This document shows positions 16,901 to 23,519 of a stretch of DNA of 48,766 nucleotides, piece after piece. A program made the position numbers and the translations under genes. The notes under the pieces were generated by a model. The model saw only the letters and a list, made by a program, of their open reading frames with translations. It had not been told where the DNA came from and did no database searches. Each line of letters begins with the position of its first letter. The first letter of the stretch is position 1. Source of the DNA: Vibrio mimicus CAIM 602 (lineage in GTDB: Bacteria; Pseudomonadota; Gammaproteobacteria; Enterobacterales; Vibrionaceae); contig NZ_AOMO01000038.1 in NCBI RefSeq assembly GCF_000338875.1, positions 1 through 48,766 on the forward strand, given 5' to 3'.

Positions 16901-17173
16901 GTCTGGCGACCAAACTGGCGCTTCGCTGTATACGCCGCTTTCGGTAAGCGCTATGGCTTCGCCACCTTGAGCGGGAACAAGCCAAATTTGTCCGGCATAG
17001 GTAAACGCAATCTGTTTTCCGTCCGGTGACAGCACAATATCTCTAAGCCAAGTTGGAGCGGCATGCGCCACTTCTGACTGGGTATCAACATTCGCCAAAC
17101 TCAAGGTCGGCGTAGCTGCAAAGAAAGTCAGCACCAGCGCTGAACTTAATGTGAAACCTGGCAAATGCATCAT
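13913..17173 (-). CDS. Exported tricorn-like protease (S41 family, beta-propeller and PDZ)
   Basis: Large protein of 1086 residues. A signal peptide covers about residues 1-28. Then come TolB/WD40-like propeller repeats (for example DIVLSPDGKQIAFTYAGQIW, APVWSPDSQSLAFTANR, NPVWSADGTSMYYLSEQ) up to about residue 590, a tricorn core region, a PDZ domain (about 770-860; KAGAIIYSVNGKAISDQQDI) and a C-terminal S41 catalytic domain. The nucleophile signature is SYSDG at 988-992 (likely Ser990), and LVVDVRFNAGGWLHD precedes it. Archaeal tricorn cuts peptides from the proteasome in the cytoplasm. The leader here implies a periplasmic or secreted peptidase for imported or damaged peptides. It stands alone between terminators. 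Confidence 0.93.
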   Translation of the reverse strand: MMHLPGFTLSSALVLTFFAATPTLSLANVDTQSEVAHAAPTWLRDIVLSPDGKQIAFTYAGQIWLVPAQGGEAIALTESGVYSEAPVWSPDSQSLAFTANRYGMGDVFILAVQGGESRRLTYHGAKDTPYAFSADGKQLYFSSRRLGDEKANANVKQGGFTAQLYSVPVTGGREQLVLPIAVSDLAISPTQADILYANQPSDEQKWRKRAVSDATRDIWKWSPTTGKHSQITSFRGEDRNPVWSADGTSMYYLSEQAGSFNVWQQNFDGSEPVQVTHHKQLPVRFLSTSLQGDLAYGFDGEIWQLKAGAKQPQKVPVSIRRSAMPDGRHSVNFNHEMTEMVVSPNSPEVAIVARGDVYVVSLLSGLTERITDTPEAERNIAFSSDGFRLIYASERGGSWDIYQSYVNDGGKSFSTSLDIVEESVLTAEEDLIQPLYSPNNKRIAYRENRNTLKVYDIEQDKTFTLLDDQALYSYFDSDLSYQWSPDSEYLVTRDRAAFNGDIQLLKFDSSEAPVNLSNSGFSEFDPQFSSDGQWVYWLTDAKGLREINDFAAQYDVYGVALNRQAKFNFNKTEEQQWLDEEIAADKEGDDNALAPVVPIVVEDQGLKLRTIRMTPTSLDIIFKHLMPDNQHLIIAHRMGESVQISEIDLHNGEMKNLFSRLGEDAAFLAMASDDESLFIIGEHGIENLNVVTQDSEFIRYEAKANFDFRAEMAYMFEHVWRLTQTKFYDPQMHGVDWKLYGDLYRKHLSSIRTYTDFAELLSEMVGELNVSHTGASFAAGSSSWEEPASLGLYYDDRYRGKGVRVKALLPGGPADTYQSPIKAGAIIYSVNGKAISDQQDIHRFLNFTQGKLTRLSVLTPGDDKAKNFTLVPIGLEEESDLLYEQWVEQRRALVEKLSDGRLGYVHLAAMNAASFERMQNDMFGREKDKLGLVVDVRFNAGGWLHDQVIEILSGTRHSVMQTRDGYVVASAPERRWAKPSIMLANADSYSDGSIVPYFYQTEGLGKLVGERVPGTGTAVIWEQQQDPRLVYGVPQLGFKDEQGRWFENQEVVPDILVYNDPESVEAGADRQLAAAVEALLIEVASK

Positions 17174-17220
17174 TTTTCCTTCTTTTTATTTCTGTATATG
17201 TCATTTTTTACAATAAGAAC

Positions 17221-17237
17221 TTATCGTAATGCGATAA
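17221..17237. promoter_or_regulatory. Candidate operator, TTATCG-N5-CGATAA
   Basis: Perfect 6-bp inverted repeat just upstream of the -35 of the DUF2975-XRE promoter. Its size and position suit an XRE-type repressor. Binding is inferred. Confidence 0.4.
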
Positions 17238-17244
17238 ATAATTA

Positions 17245-17272
17245 TTGACAAGTATCATTTCAAAACTATCAT
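17245..17272 (+). promoter_or_regulatory. Sigma-70 promoter of the DUF2975-XRE pair
   Basis: Consensus -35 TTGACA (17245-17250), 16-base spacer, -10 TATCAT (17267-17272, five of six). The expected start is near 17279, 27 bases before the ATG. Confidence 0.7.
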
Positions 17273-17305
17273 TCACATCAGAAATCAATATTATTCAGGT
17301 GTTCT

Positions 17306-17830
17306 ATGAATTCTTCCATTGCTTTGCTGAGCCGCCGACTCCTCATCATACTGTGGGCCACTTTTATTCTGCTGCCCGTGACTGACATTTTCTTGTGGTT
17401 GTGCGTTTCGATACTCGATTGGCCTTGGTTTGAGGCTTCTTTCCCTATTGAGGTGTCATTGCCACTCAATCACAATCAAGCGATATTAGGGCTAATCCCC
17501 GGCATGATGCCGAGCTTTGTGGTCATGGCGATTTGCTGGCAACTGATCGTGTTATTCCGCCTGTATAAACAAAACCTTGTTTTTACTCTTCCCAATGTGG
17601 CTTGTTTTCGTAAAATAGCCAACCTTTTGATCGCTTTACCCTTTGTTGGTTTTATTGCCAATGCGCTATTAACTATGGCGCTCAGCTATTCAATGGAAGA
17701 ATTTCAGGTTCGGGTAGATATCACGGACAGTGACTTTGCTGTGCTATTGATTGGTTTGGTGGCGAAAGTGATTGCGCGTGTAATGCAAGAGGCGGTTACG
17801 ATCCGAGAGGAACAAGACCTCACTATTTGA
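17306..17830 (+). CDS. DUF2975 four-helix membrane protein
   Basis: Inner-membrane protein of 174 residues with four predicted transmembrane helices (about 10-33, 55-83, 97-118 and 132-155), matching the DUF2975 layout. Its function is unknown. It is paired directly with a small XRE regulator, an arrangement common for this family across Firmicutes and proteobacteria. That suggests the membrane protein senses or is controlled by the regulator. It has a good promoter with a possible operator directly upstream. Confidence 0.8.
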   Translation: MNSSIALLSRRLLIILWATFILLPVTDIFLWLCVSILDWPWFEASFPIEVSLPLNHNQAILGLIPGMMPSFVVMAICWQLIVLFRLYKQNLVFTLPNVACFRKIANLLIALPFVGFIANALLTMALSYSMEEFQVRVDITDSDFAVLLIGLVAKVIARVMQEAVTIREEQDLTI

Positions 17831-17844
17831 ATGAGAGATTGATT

Positions 17845-18072
17845 ATGCCCATCATCGTGAATCTGGATGTCATGCTGGCGAAGCGAAAAATGCGAGCCAA
17901 CCAATTAGCACAACTGGTTGGTATCACTGAGCAGAATCTTTCGGTGTTAAAGAATGGCCGAGCTAAGGCCATTAAACTCTCAACGTTAGAAGCGATTTGT
18001 GAACATCTACACTGCCAACCGGGCGATATACTGGAATTTGTCGAATCCAGCGATAAAAGTGACGAGGAGTAA
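17845..18072 (+). CDS. Small XRE-family regulator (YozG-like)
   Basis: DNA-binding protein of 75 residues made almost entirely of one Cro/CI helix-turn-helix (VMLAKRKMRANQLAQLVGIT...LSVLKNGRAKAIKLSTLEAICEHLHCQPGDILEF). I chose ATG 17845 with GAGAG seven bases upstream; the frame is also open to a TTG at 17827 that would overlap the preceding stop. It probably represses its own operon through the TTATCG-N5-CGATAA repeat. A C-terminal acidic tail (SSDKSDEE) ends the protein. Confidence 0.9.
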   Translation: MPIIVNLDVMLAKRKMRANQLAQLVGITEQNLSVLKNGRAKAIKLSTLEAICEHLHCQPGDILEFVESSDKSDEE

Positions 18073-18126
18073 TTGCAGCGCCGCCTCTCCTTCGTCCATT
18101 ATGTGTTGCCCAAGCACTCGATAAGT

Positions 18127-18168
18127 AAGCTCACTACAGGCTATCTCTTCAATGCCGATAGTGAGCTT
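18127..18168. terminator. Long inverted repeat between converging genes
   Basis: Perfect 10-bp arms AAGCTCACTA/TAGTGAGCTT (18127-18136, 18159-18168) around a 22-base loop. T-runs are short, so termination is probable but weak. Confidence 0.45.
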
Positions 18169-18174
18169 GATTGT

Positions 18175-18462
18175 TTAAGCGCTACGATGGCGTAAATGCT
18201 GCCACTCAGGATGACGATCAAGGTAGTGCACTACGTAACTGCACACCGGCACTATCGTCAAACCCGCTCGTTCAATTTCAGGTAACACACTTTCCATCAT
18301 TACCTTTCCGTATCCTTTACCTTGTAGCTCATCCGGCACTCGGGTTGACGTAATATGCAGTACAGAACCCTGCTGCTGATATTTCACTACGGCTTGATAT
18401 TCACCTTCCAGATCCACTCGATAACAGTGGTTTAAGGCATCATGTTGCACGGTATTTGTCAT
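18175..18462 (-). CDS. Small GNAT-like N-acetyltransferase (YjdJ type)
   Basis: Protein of 95 residues from ATG 18462, which has AAGGA 6 bases upstream (the frame opens at a TTG six bases earlier). The acetyl-CoA loop is VPDELQGKGYGKVMMESVL, with the Q/R-x-x-G-x-G/A motif as QGKGYG. The terminal CSYVVHYLDRHPEW is diagnostic of the short GNAT_2/YjdJ-like group. The acceptor substrate is unknown. It is a single gene between the XRE pair and plzD. Confidence 0.88.
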   Translation of the reverse strand: MTNTVQHDALNHCYRVDLEGEYQAVVKYQQQGSVLHITSTRVPDELQGKGYGKVMMESVLPEIERAGLTIVPVCSYVVHYLDRHPEWQHLRHRSA

Positions 18463-18592
18463 ACTCAATCCTTTTTTGATAGGCAGATCAAATTAGTTGG
18501 AGACTCACTCAATTGAATCTACACTTATCTCACCATAGAATTCAATGGACTCTGGGATCCACCGACGTCATATCGCAACACGGAGAAGTTAA

Positions 18593-19348
18593 ATGAATTC
18601 ACGGCCCGCTGAAAGAATTGATGATAATAATGGCCAAACGCAGTTTCAACGCAGTAAGACCGTATCGACAATTAACAGCACCGATGCGCTGGCAATGGTG
18701 GAACACGGTAGCGAACTAACGCTAAGCATTACCACTCCGGTAGGGACGAAATTTGTCTGCCGTACACCTTTTATTGGCACCCATACAGACAAATTTTTAC
18801 TGGTCGAAATCCCCAAAATCTCGGCTGACGATCTCGAGTATTTCTTCCAAGAAGGATTTTGGATGAATATTCGTGCGATTTCGCCAAGAGGGGAAGGTGC
18901 GCTGATCCATTTCCGAAGCCAACTGATGCACATTTTGCAAGAGCCAGTGCCATTCGCTTTTTTGTCTATCCCCAATACCATGCAAGTCTCCCAGCTACGT
19001 AAAGAGCCGAGATTTGAACTCAATCTAGCAGGCAAAGTGGTGTTTGATGAACACCGTGGTGATTGTGAATTGCGTGACCTATCACGTAGCGGCTGCCGCT
19101 TCATCACTCCACCTTTGGGAAAAACTTACCAAGTCGGTGATTTAGTGGCGTTAGAAATCTTCTCTGATGTACGTGGAACTAAGAGTTTTCCACCTTTAAC
19201 AGGGAAGATTTGTAACCTGCAACGTTCGCTGCACCATGCCCGTTATGGTTTGGAATTCAATGATGAAGGCAGAACCAACGCGAAAAACTTGCTGGCGCAA
19301 CTGAAGTTTAATGGTACGAAATTGACGCTTAATGCCGACAAGAAGTAA
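18593..19348 (+). CDS. plzD: Cyclic di-GMP receptor PlzD (YcgR-N and PilZ domains)
   Basis: Soluble two-domain protein of 251 residues that binds cyclic di-GMP; the V. cholerae protein VCA0042 was the first PilZ protein solved with ligand. An N-terminal YcgR-like beta-barrel (about 25-130) is followed by the PilZ barrel from about 135. The ligand motif is complete: RKEPR (136-140) and DLSRSG (162-167). Leu135 sits just before the motif, as in the published structure. The role in V. cholerae is in motility, biofilm and virulence effects of c-di-GMP. Here it is a single gene with GGAG upstream and its own strong terminator. Confidence 0.96.
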   Translation: MNSRPAERIDDNNGQTQFQRSKTVSTINSTDALAMVEHGSELTLSITTPVGTKFVCRTPFIGTHTDKFLLVEIPKISADDLEYFFQEGFWMNIRAISPRGEGALIHFRSQLMHILQEPVPFAFLSIPNTMQVSQLRKEPRFELNLAGKVVFDEHRGDCELRDLSRSGCRFITPPLGKTYQVGDLVALEIFSDVRGTKSFPPLTGKICNLQRSLHHARYGLEFNDEGRTNAKNLLAQLKFNGTKLTLNADKK

Positions 19349-19371
19349 CAAATGAATTTTGGTCTTTCCAT

Positions 19372-19407
19372 AAAACAACAGCCGCGTTAATACGCGGCTG
19401 TTGTTTT
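19372..19407. terminator. Strong bidirectional terminator (plzD / gltS)
   Basis: Perfect 16-bp stem (19372-19387 and 19392-19407), loop TAAT, with A-rich and T-rich flanks that are part of the stem. Confidence 0.95.
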
Positions 19408-19434
19408 AAGAACTCATGAGTTCATCGACCTGAT

Positions 19435-20661
19435 TCATCCCAGAAACGAGATGTACCCCTGCAGGATAATCAGGTTAACAATGTCGATAAAGAAAGCACC
19501 GACAATCGGCACCACCATGAAAGCCTGCGGTGAAGGGCCAAAGCGCTTCACGACTGATCCCATGTTCATCACTGCTGTTGGTGTAGCTCCTAAGCCAAAA
19601 CCACAATGTCCGGCGGAAATTACCGCGGCATCATAATTTGAGCCCATGACTTTGAATGTCACAAAGTAGCTGAAAATCCCCAACACCACCGACTGAATGG
19701 CAAGGATCACCAGAAATGGCAGCGCCAAATCAAAGATGTTCCACAGCTTCAAACTCATCAGCGCCATCGCTAAAAACAGCGAAAGCGAGACCGTACCCAA
19801 GATATCGACCGTTTCAGCATCCAACTTACGCAGCTTAGTCACTTCAAGAATGTTGGTAATGAAAACCCCAATAAACAAGGCATACACAAAATCTGGGATC
19901 ATCAACCAGCGGATCTCGAAGGTTTTGACCCAAACCTCTAGGTACTTCGCCCCCGTAACGCATATGAGCAAGATAAACAGTATTTCAATCACCTTTTTCG
20001 CGGTGACTTTATCTTCTTCATATTCGTTATATGTAACGAGCTCAGGGAAGCGAGAATGAGCTTGGGTTCCGCGCCCGTATTCGGATTCGATACCGTGCTT
20101 ATCAACCAGCTTTTGCGCAACTGGGCTACCAATGATGCCACCGATGATCAAACCAAAAGTTGCTGACGCCATCGCGATTTCTAAAGTGTTGGTTAAACCA
20201 TAGTTCTCTGCCAAGGTGTTCGCCCAAGCCGCCCCCGTACCGTGACCACCGGATAAGGTAATTGAGCCTGCAATCAAGCCCAGCAGCGGATCTAGCCCTA
20301 AGCCAGCAGCAAGAGACACCCCGACACCATTTTGGATAATGATGAACAGTGAAGCCACCGCCAAAAACAGGAACACTTTCGCGCCACCTTTCATCAACTG
20401 GGTATAGTTAGCCGCCAAACCTACCGTGCTAAAAAACATCAGCATGAAGACATTTTGTAACGGCAGGGAAAATTCCATATCGATACCATTGAAATGCAGA
20501 CCGGTGATCACGCAGGCAACCACTAATCCACCCACAATGGGTTCTGGAATATTGAATTTGGTTAAAACGGGCAGTTTGGAATTAATAAAGTGACCTAAAA
20601 ACAGGACACTGATAGCAATCAGGAAAGACTCTAATGCTCCAATAGAAATGATCTGATTCAT
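19435..20661 (-). CDS. gltS: Sodium/glutamate symporter GltS
   Basis: Inner-membrane Na+-coupled glutamate importer of 408 residues, the usual GltS length. I chose ATG 20661 with AGGT just upstream; the frame is open 25 codons further but that part is not membrane-like. Two inverted five-helix halves are visible. Glycine-rich re-entrant loops occur at GSITLSGGHGTGAAWANTLA and at AGHCGFGLGATPTAVMNM, the signature of the ESS family. A 630-base upstream gap holds a separate minus-strand hairpin-terminator and a possible small RNA. Confidence 0.95.
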   Translation of the reverse strand: MNQIISIGALESFLIAISVLFLGHFINSKLPVLTKFNIPEPIVGGLVVACVITGLHFNGIDMEFSLPLQNVFMLMFFSTVGLAANYTQLMKGGAKVFLFLAVASLFIIIQNGVGVSLAAGLGLDPLLGLIAGSITLSGGHGTGAAWANTLAENYGLTNTLEIAMASATFGLIIGGIIGSPVAQKLVDKHGIESEYGRGTQAHSRFPELVTYNEYEEDKVTAKKVIEILFILLICVTGAKYLEVWVKTFEIRWLMIPDFVYALFIGVFITNILEVTKLRKLDAETVDILGTVSLSLFLAMALMSLKLWNIFDLALPFLVILAIQSVVLGIFSYFVTFKVMGSNYDAAVISAGHCGFGLGATPTAVMNMGSVVKRFGPSPQAFMVVPIVGAFFIDIVNLIILQGYISFLG

Positions 20662-20880
20662 AGTACCTCTTAATTTTTCTAGCTCATCTCTCCTTGATAA
20701 GCGGGCGTCGGTGCCGGTTTGGTGACGCCAAAACACAACATCAATCCAGTGCGATAGTTATCCTCTAATAAACGGCCAAAAAGCCACATAAAGCAATGAT
20801 ACTGAACGGTTAGTTTTCCATTTAATGCTAATCATTAGCAAAAAAATAGTGAAAATAGCTGAGAATGATACCTAAAAGAC

Positions 20881-20915
20881 AAAAAAATAGCCAATCGCAA
20901 GAACCGCGATTGGCT
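20881..20915 (-). terminator. Minus-strand intrinsic terminator upstream of gltS
   Basis: Perfect 10-bp stem with a 7-base loop, followed on the minus strand by TA and seven T. It lies 220 bases before the gltS start, so it ends a transcript other than the full gltS mRNA or acts as an attenuator. Confidence 0.75.
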
Positions 20916-21017
20916 TATATATAGTGTGAACAATGCTATTCACTAACAACGTCAGTTGGCTAGGTGACCCTCGGCTTAACAAGGGTCGAACATAATAATG
21001 CAGGGATCGTGCCAACT
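20881..21017 (-). ncRNA. Candidate small RNA or structured leader upstream of gltS
   Basis: On the minus strand a TTGACA -35 (21049-21044) and TTTAAT -10 (21024-21019) are separated by 19 bases. They are followed at once by a closed structure: outer stem AGTTGGC/GCCAACT (21017-21011 with 20960-20954) enclosing hairpin GACCCT/AGGGTC (20987-20982 with 20971-20966). An intrinsic terminator then follows: stem AGCCAATCGC/GCGATTGGCT (20915-20906 and 20898-20889), loop GGTTCTT, and seven T (20887-20881). A promoter, structure and terminator without an ORF suggest an RNA of about 135 nt, or an attenuated gltS leader. I do not recognise a known family. Confidence 0.45.
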
Positions 21018-21072
21018 TATTAAACCCTATTTTTGTGATACTTTGTCAAAAATCATTAACTTAAGTGACCTT

Positions 21073-21105
21073 TTATTGCAATTTGCGAATTGCAAATTGC
21101 AATAA
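21073..21105. repeat. 33-base perfect palindrome
   Basis: Arms TTATTGCAATTTGC and GCAAATTGCAATAA flank a 5-base centre GAATT. There is no T-run. It lies 24 bases upstream of the minus-strand -35, so an operator is more likely than a terminator. Confidence 0.7.
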
Positions 21106-21259
21106 GCCGCAATATGGATATGAATGCTATTGTTGAGCATGCATGCGACACATTAAATCCGCATAAACAATGTCGACCTGATCTCAAGTAGCAAAAGAGC
21201 ATGTTCAAACCCTCAGCGACTCGCTAGTGCAGGTAGGCTGCAAGTTAAAACAGAACAGG

Positions 21260-21265
21260 TATAAT
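21260..21265 (+). promoter_or_regulatory. -10 element of the DUF368 gene
   Basis: Perfect TATAAT 30 bases before the ATG. The -35 is poor (CTGCAA at 16-base spacing). It supports the ATG at 21296 over upstream starts. Confidence 0.5.
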
Positions 21266-21295
21266 GGCGGCCTTATTCAATTGGCAGGAAAAACA

Positions 21296-22207
21296 ATGAA
21301 CTACTTGAGCACCTATTTAAAAGGTTTAGCGATGGGCGCCGCCGACGTCGTTCCCGGTGTATCAGGCGGAACCATCGCCTTTATCACGGGGATTTATGAT
21401 ACTCTGTTGGAAAGCATTCGTCGTATTAACCCCAGTTTACTCACGGTGTGGAAGGAACAAGGCTTTGCAGGAGCATTCCGTCATATCAACGGCTTGTTCT
21501 TGATCACTCTGTTTGGTGGCATTTTCACTAGCATCGCCACATTAGCCAAACTCATTTCTTGGTTGTTGGTTGCTCATCCCATTCCTATTTGGTCTTTTTT
21601 CTTTGGCTTAATTCTGGTTTCGGTTTGGCACATGTTGCGCCAAGTGGAGCAAAAGACGGTTTCACGAGCCCTCTATCTCATCGCTGGTGCTATTTTCGCT
21701 TACGGCATTACTGTGCTTAATCCATTAAATCTTGAGCCGACTTACCTCAATGTGCTGCTTTCTGGTGCGATTGCAATTTGTGCAATGATCCTACCTGGCA
21801 TTTCAGGAAGTTTCATTTTGCTGCTGATTGGGATGTACGCTCCTGTGCTAGGTGCTGTTAAAACCCTGCAGGTGGACATTCTGGCGCTCTTTTTAACTGG
21901 ATGTATTATCGGGTTACTCAGCTTCTCGCATGTGCTGTCATGGCTGCTGCGACGCTACCGCGATATCACATTAACCTTCCTGACAGGCTTAATGCTCGGT
22001 ACTCTGCCTAAAATCTGGCCTTGGAAAGAAACCTTGTCTTGGCGTGTTAACTCCAGTGGCGAGCAAGTTCCACTGCTGCAACGTAATTTGTCGCCTTTTG
22101 AGTTTGAAGCACTAACTTCGCAACCTTCACAATGGGTGTTGGCCATCGTATTGATGCTCGCTGCGGTGGCTTTGGTATTAGGTTTAGAAAAGTACGCAGA
22201 AAAATAA
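21296..22207 (+). CDS. popT: DUF368 undecaprenyl-phosphate translocase
   Basis: Polytopic inner-membrane protein of 303 residues. The first motif, GAADVVPGVSGGTIAFITGIY, is the DUF368 signature and recurs in altered form as ICAMILPGISGSFILLLIGMY, an internal repeat of the two halves. DUF368 proteins return undecaprenyl phosphate, the lipid carrier for wall and O-antigen synthesis, across the membrane. The V. cholerae member was shown to matter at alkaline pH and for polymyxin-type stress. AGGA precedes ATG 21296, and a TATAAT lies upstream. It is a single gene; a PAP2 phosphatase that could make the same lipid lies 5 kb away. Confidence 0.93.
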   Translation: MNYLSTYLKGLAMGAADVVPGVSGGTIAFITGIYDTLLESIRRINPSLLTVWKEQGFAGAFRHINGLFLITLFGGIFTSIATLAKLISWLLVAHPIPIWSFFFGLILVSVWHMLRQVEQKTVSRALYLIAGAIFAYGITVLNPLNLEPTYLNVLLSGAIAICAMILPGISGSFILLLIGMYAPVLGAVKTLQVDILALFLTGCIIGLLSFSHVLSWLLRRYRDITLTFLTGLMLGTLPKIWPWKETLSWRVNSSGEQVPLLQRNLSPFEFEALTSQPSQWVLAIVLMLAAVALVLGLEKYAEK

Positions 22208-22212
22208 ACCTA

Positions 22213-22239
22213 GGCTGTTCATCACTCCCCTGAACAGCC
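22213..22239 (+). repeat. Hairpin after popT
   Basis: Perfect 9-bp arms GGCTGTTCA/TGAACAGCC with a 9-base loop. There is no T-run. It lies just before the real terminator. Confidence 0.5.
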
Positions 22240-22262
22240 AATCCATATCAACACAAATGAAT

Positions 22263-22291
22263 TCAAGGCGATGAATATCGCCTTGATTTTT
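22263..22291 (+). terminator. Terminator of popT
   Basis: Perfect 10-bp stem TCAAGGCGAT/ATCGCCTTGA, loop GAAT, then a T-run. Confidence 0.9.
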
Positions 22292-22389
22292 CTAAGAGCC
22301 TCTGCACATTTCCCCGGTTTTCAACCTCCGCACTTCTTCACTTCATGCTAACATCGCCGCCATTCACTCAACTTTGGAATAATGATGTG

Positions 22390-22809
22390 ATGAACGCATT
22401 AAAAGGGATTGCGATCCTACTTGCGCTCGGTGCAGGTTTCTTTGCCACCGATCTTCTCACTTGGCTTCAACAGCCCAAACGAAATCTTAGCGACTACTGC
22501 CAACTGTCACAAAGTGGCTGTGAGCAAGCAGGCGTTACTATGACTCTCGCTCAAGATAAAGCACACCCATTGGTCGCCAATCGGCTCACCGTGCATTGGC
22601 CAAATTCCGATGCGCAAAACCTGATCCTGACTCTAGAAGGCGTTGAGATGAATATGGGCAGCGCAAAGTTTTCTTTATCACCTACCGCAAAAGGCATTTA
22701 CAGCGCAGACATTATTCTGCCTGTGTGTACTTCCGATTCAATGACATGGGTTGGTGAGCTAAGCGATGGCACAAAAACGGTTTACCCAGCAATTAGGATG
22801 GAACGATGA
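22390..22809 (+). CDS. Small membrane-anchored periplasmic protein, copper operon
   Basis: Protein of 139 residues, not assigned to a named family. One N-terminal transmembrane helix (about 5-22) is followed by a periplasmic beta-rich domain with three cysteines (DYCQLSQSGCEQ and LPVCTSD). Its stop overlaps the start of the SCO1 gene (ATGA). Similar small anchored proteins next to Sco1/PCu(A)C are found in other gammaproteobacteria, so a role in copper delivery to cytochrome oxidase is inferred from position. Alternative start ATG 22345 would add 15 residues without membrane character. Confidence 0.75.
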   Translation: MNALKGIAILLALGAGFFATDLLTWLQQPKRNLSDYCQLSQSGCEQAGVTMTLAQDKAHPLVANRLTVHWPNSDAQNLILTLEGVEMNMGSAKFSLSPTAKGIYSADIILPVCTSDSMTWVGELSDGTKTVYPAIRMER

Positions 22810-23402
22810 GTAAAAACTGGTCACTGATCTTAGTGGTCGCCTTCACGCTCGGTTTTGGAGTGAAAGCTTACCTCGATAGCCAACACAAATTGGCAGAGCA
22901 GAATTCAGCCCCAATCACTTTGTTTGGTGAAAACCAAAAAGCCGTGCAAATCTTTGATCAAGCCGACCCAAGAATTCGGATTGTCTATTTTGGCTTTACG
23001 CGCTGCCCGGATGTCTGTCCAACCTCTTTAGCCATGCTTGCTGGGGCACTGAATCAAATTGATGACAACGCCAAATCTAAGCTGCGCCCTATGTTTATTT
23101 CACTCGACCCTGAGCGAGATGACGCTCAACTGGCTGCTCAGTATGCGCATTATTTTCATCCGATGATTGAAGGTGTTTCAGGCTCGCTCACCACCACTGA
23201 GCAGCTAGCCAAGACTTACGGTGTAATTTTCCGTAAAACGGAATTACCCAATTCTGAGTTGAAGTACACCTTGGATCACAGCTCTTATTTCTATTTCTTG
23301 CAGCCGGATGGCACCTTGATCAATAAAGTGCCGCATACCCAAGACCCCGCTCCTATTGTGGAAGCGATAAAAACCACCCTATACCCAAACAACCTGAAGT
23401 AG
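22806..23402 (+). CDS. SCO1/SenC/PrrC-family copper chaperone
   Basis: Membrane-anchored thioredoxin-fold protein of 198 residues. An N-terminal anchor covers about residues 5-23. The copper/redox motif is C67PDVC71 within FGFTRCPDVCPTSLAM, and the third ligand is His158 in YTLDHSSYF. Both cysteines and the His needed for copper binding are present. It assembles the CuA centre of cytochrome c oxidase or acts as a thiol reductase for it. It overlaps the preceding gene by 4 bases and is followed by PCu(A)C, the usual partner. Confidence 0.95.
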   Translation: MSKNWSLILVVAFTLGFGVKAYLDSQHKLAEQNSAPITLFGENQKAVQIFDQADPRIRIVYFGFTRCPDVCPTSLAMLAGALNQIDDNAKSKLRPMFISLDPERDDAQLAAQYAHYFHPMIEGVSGSLTTTEQLAKTYGVIFRKTELPNSELKYTLDHSSYFYFLQPDGTLINKVPHTQDPAPIVEAIKTTLYPNNLK

Positions 23403-23519
23403 TCATTAGATAACTGGTGAGTTCCCCCCATGAGCCTAGATAAACTCTACGATTGGGGTGAACACACTTAACCACCACGACTCCAAGTGGGAAGGGTATA
23501 CAATCAAAAGGATAATTTG

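Larger units (their letters stand above)
20662..21295. promoter_or_regulatory. Long intergenic region gltS / popT
   Basis: 634 bases without a protein gene. It contains, from left to right: a gltS leader of about 220 bases with no obvious promoter; a minus-strand intrinsic terminator at 20889-20915; nested inverted repeats at 20954-21017; a minus-strand -35 TTGACA at 21044-21049; a 33-base palindrome at 21073-21105; and a rightward -10 TATAAT at 21260-21265 for the DUF368 gene. Confidence 0.7.

Noticed and set aside
20662..20736. Extra 25 residues at the start of GltS
   Set aside because: They are charged and not membrane-like, and ATG 20661 with AGGT gives the normal family length.
20954..21017. 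tRNA-like cloverleaf upstream of gltS
   Set aside because: Nested stems exist, but no anticodon arm, T-loop sequence or acceptor length fits a tRNA. Kept only as a candidate structured RNA.
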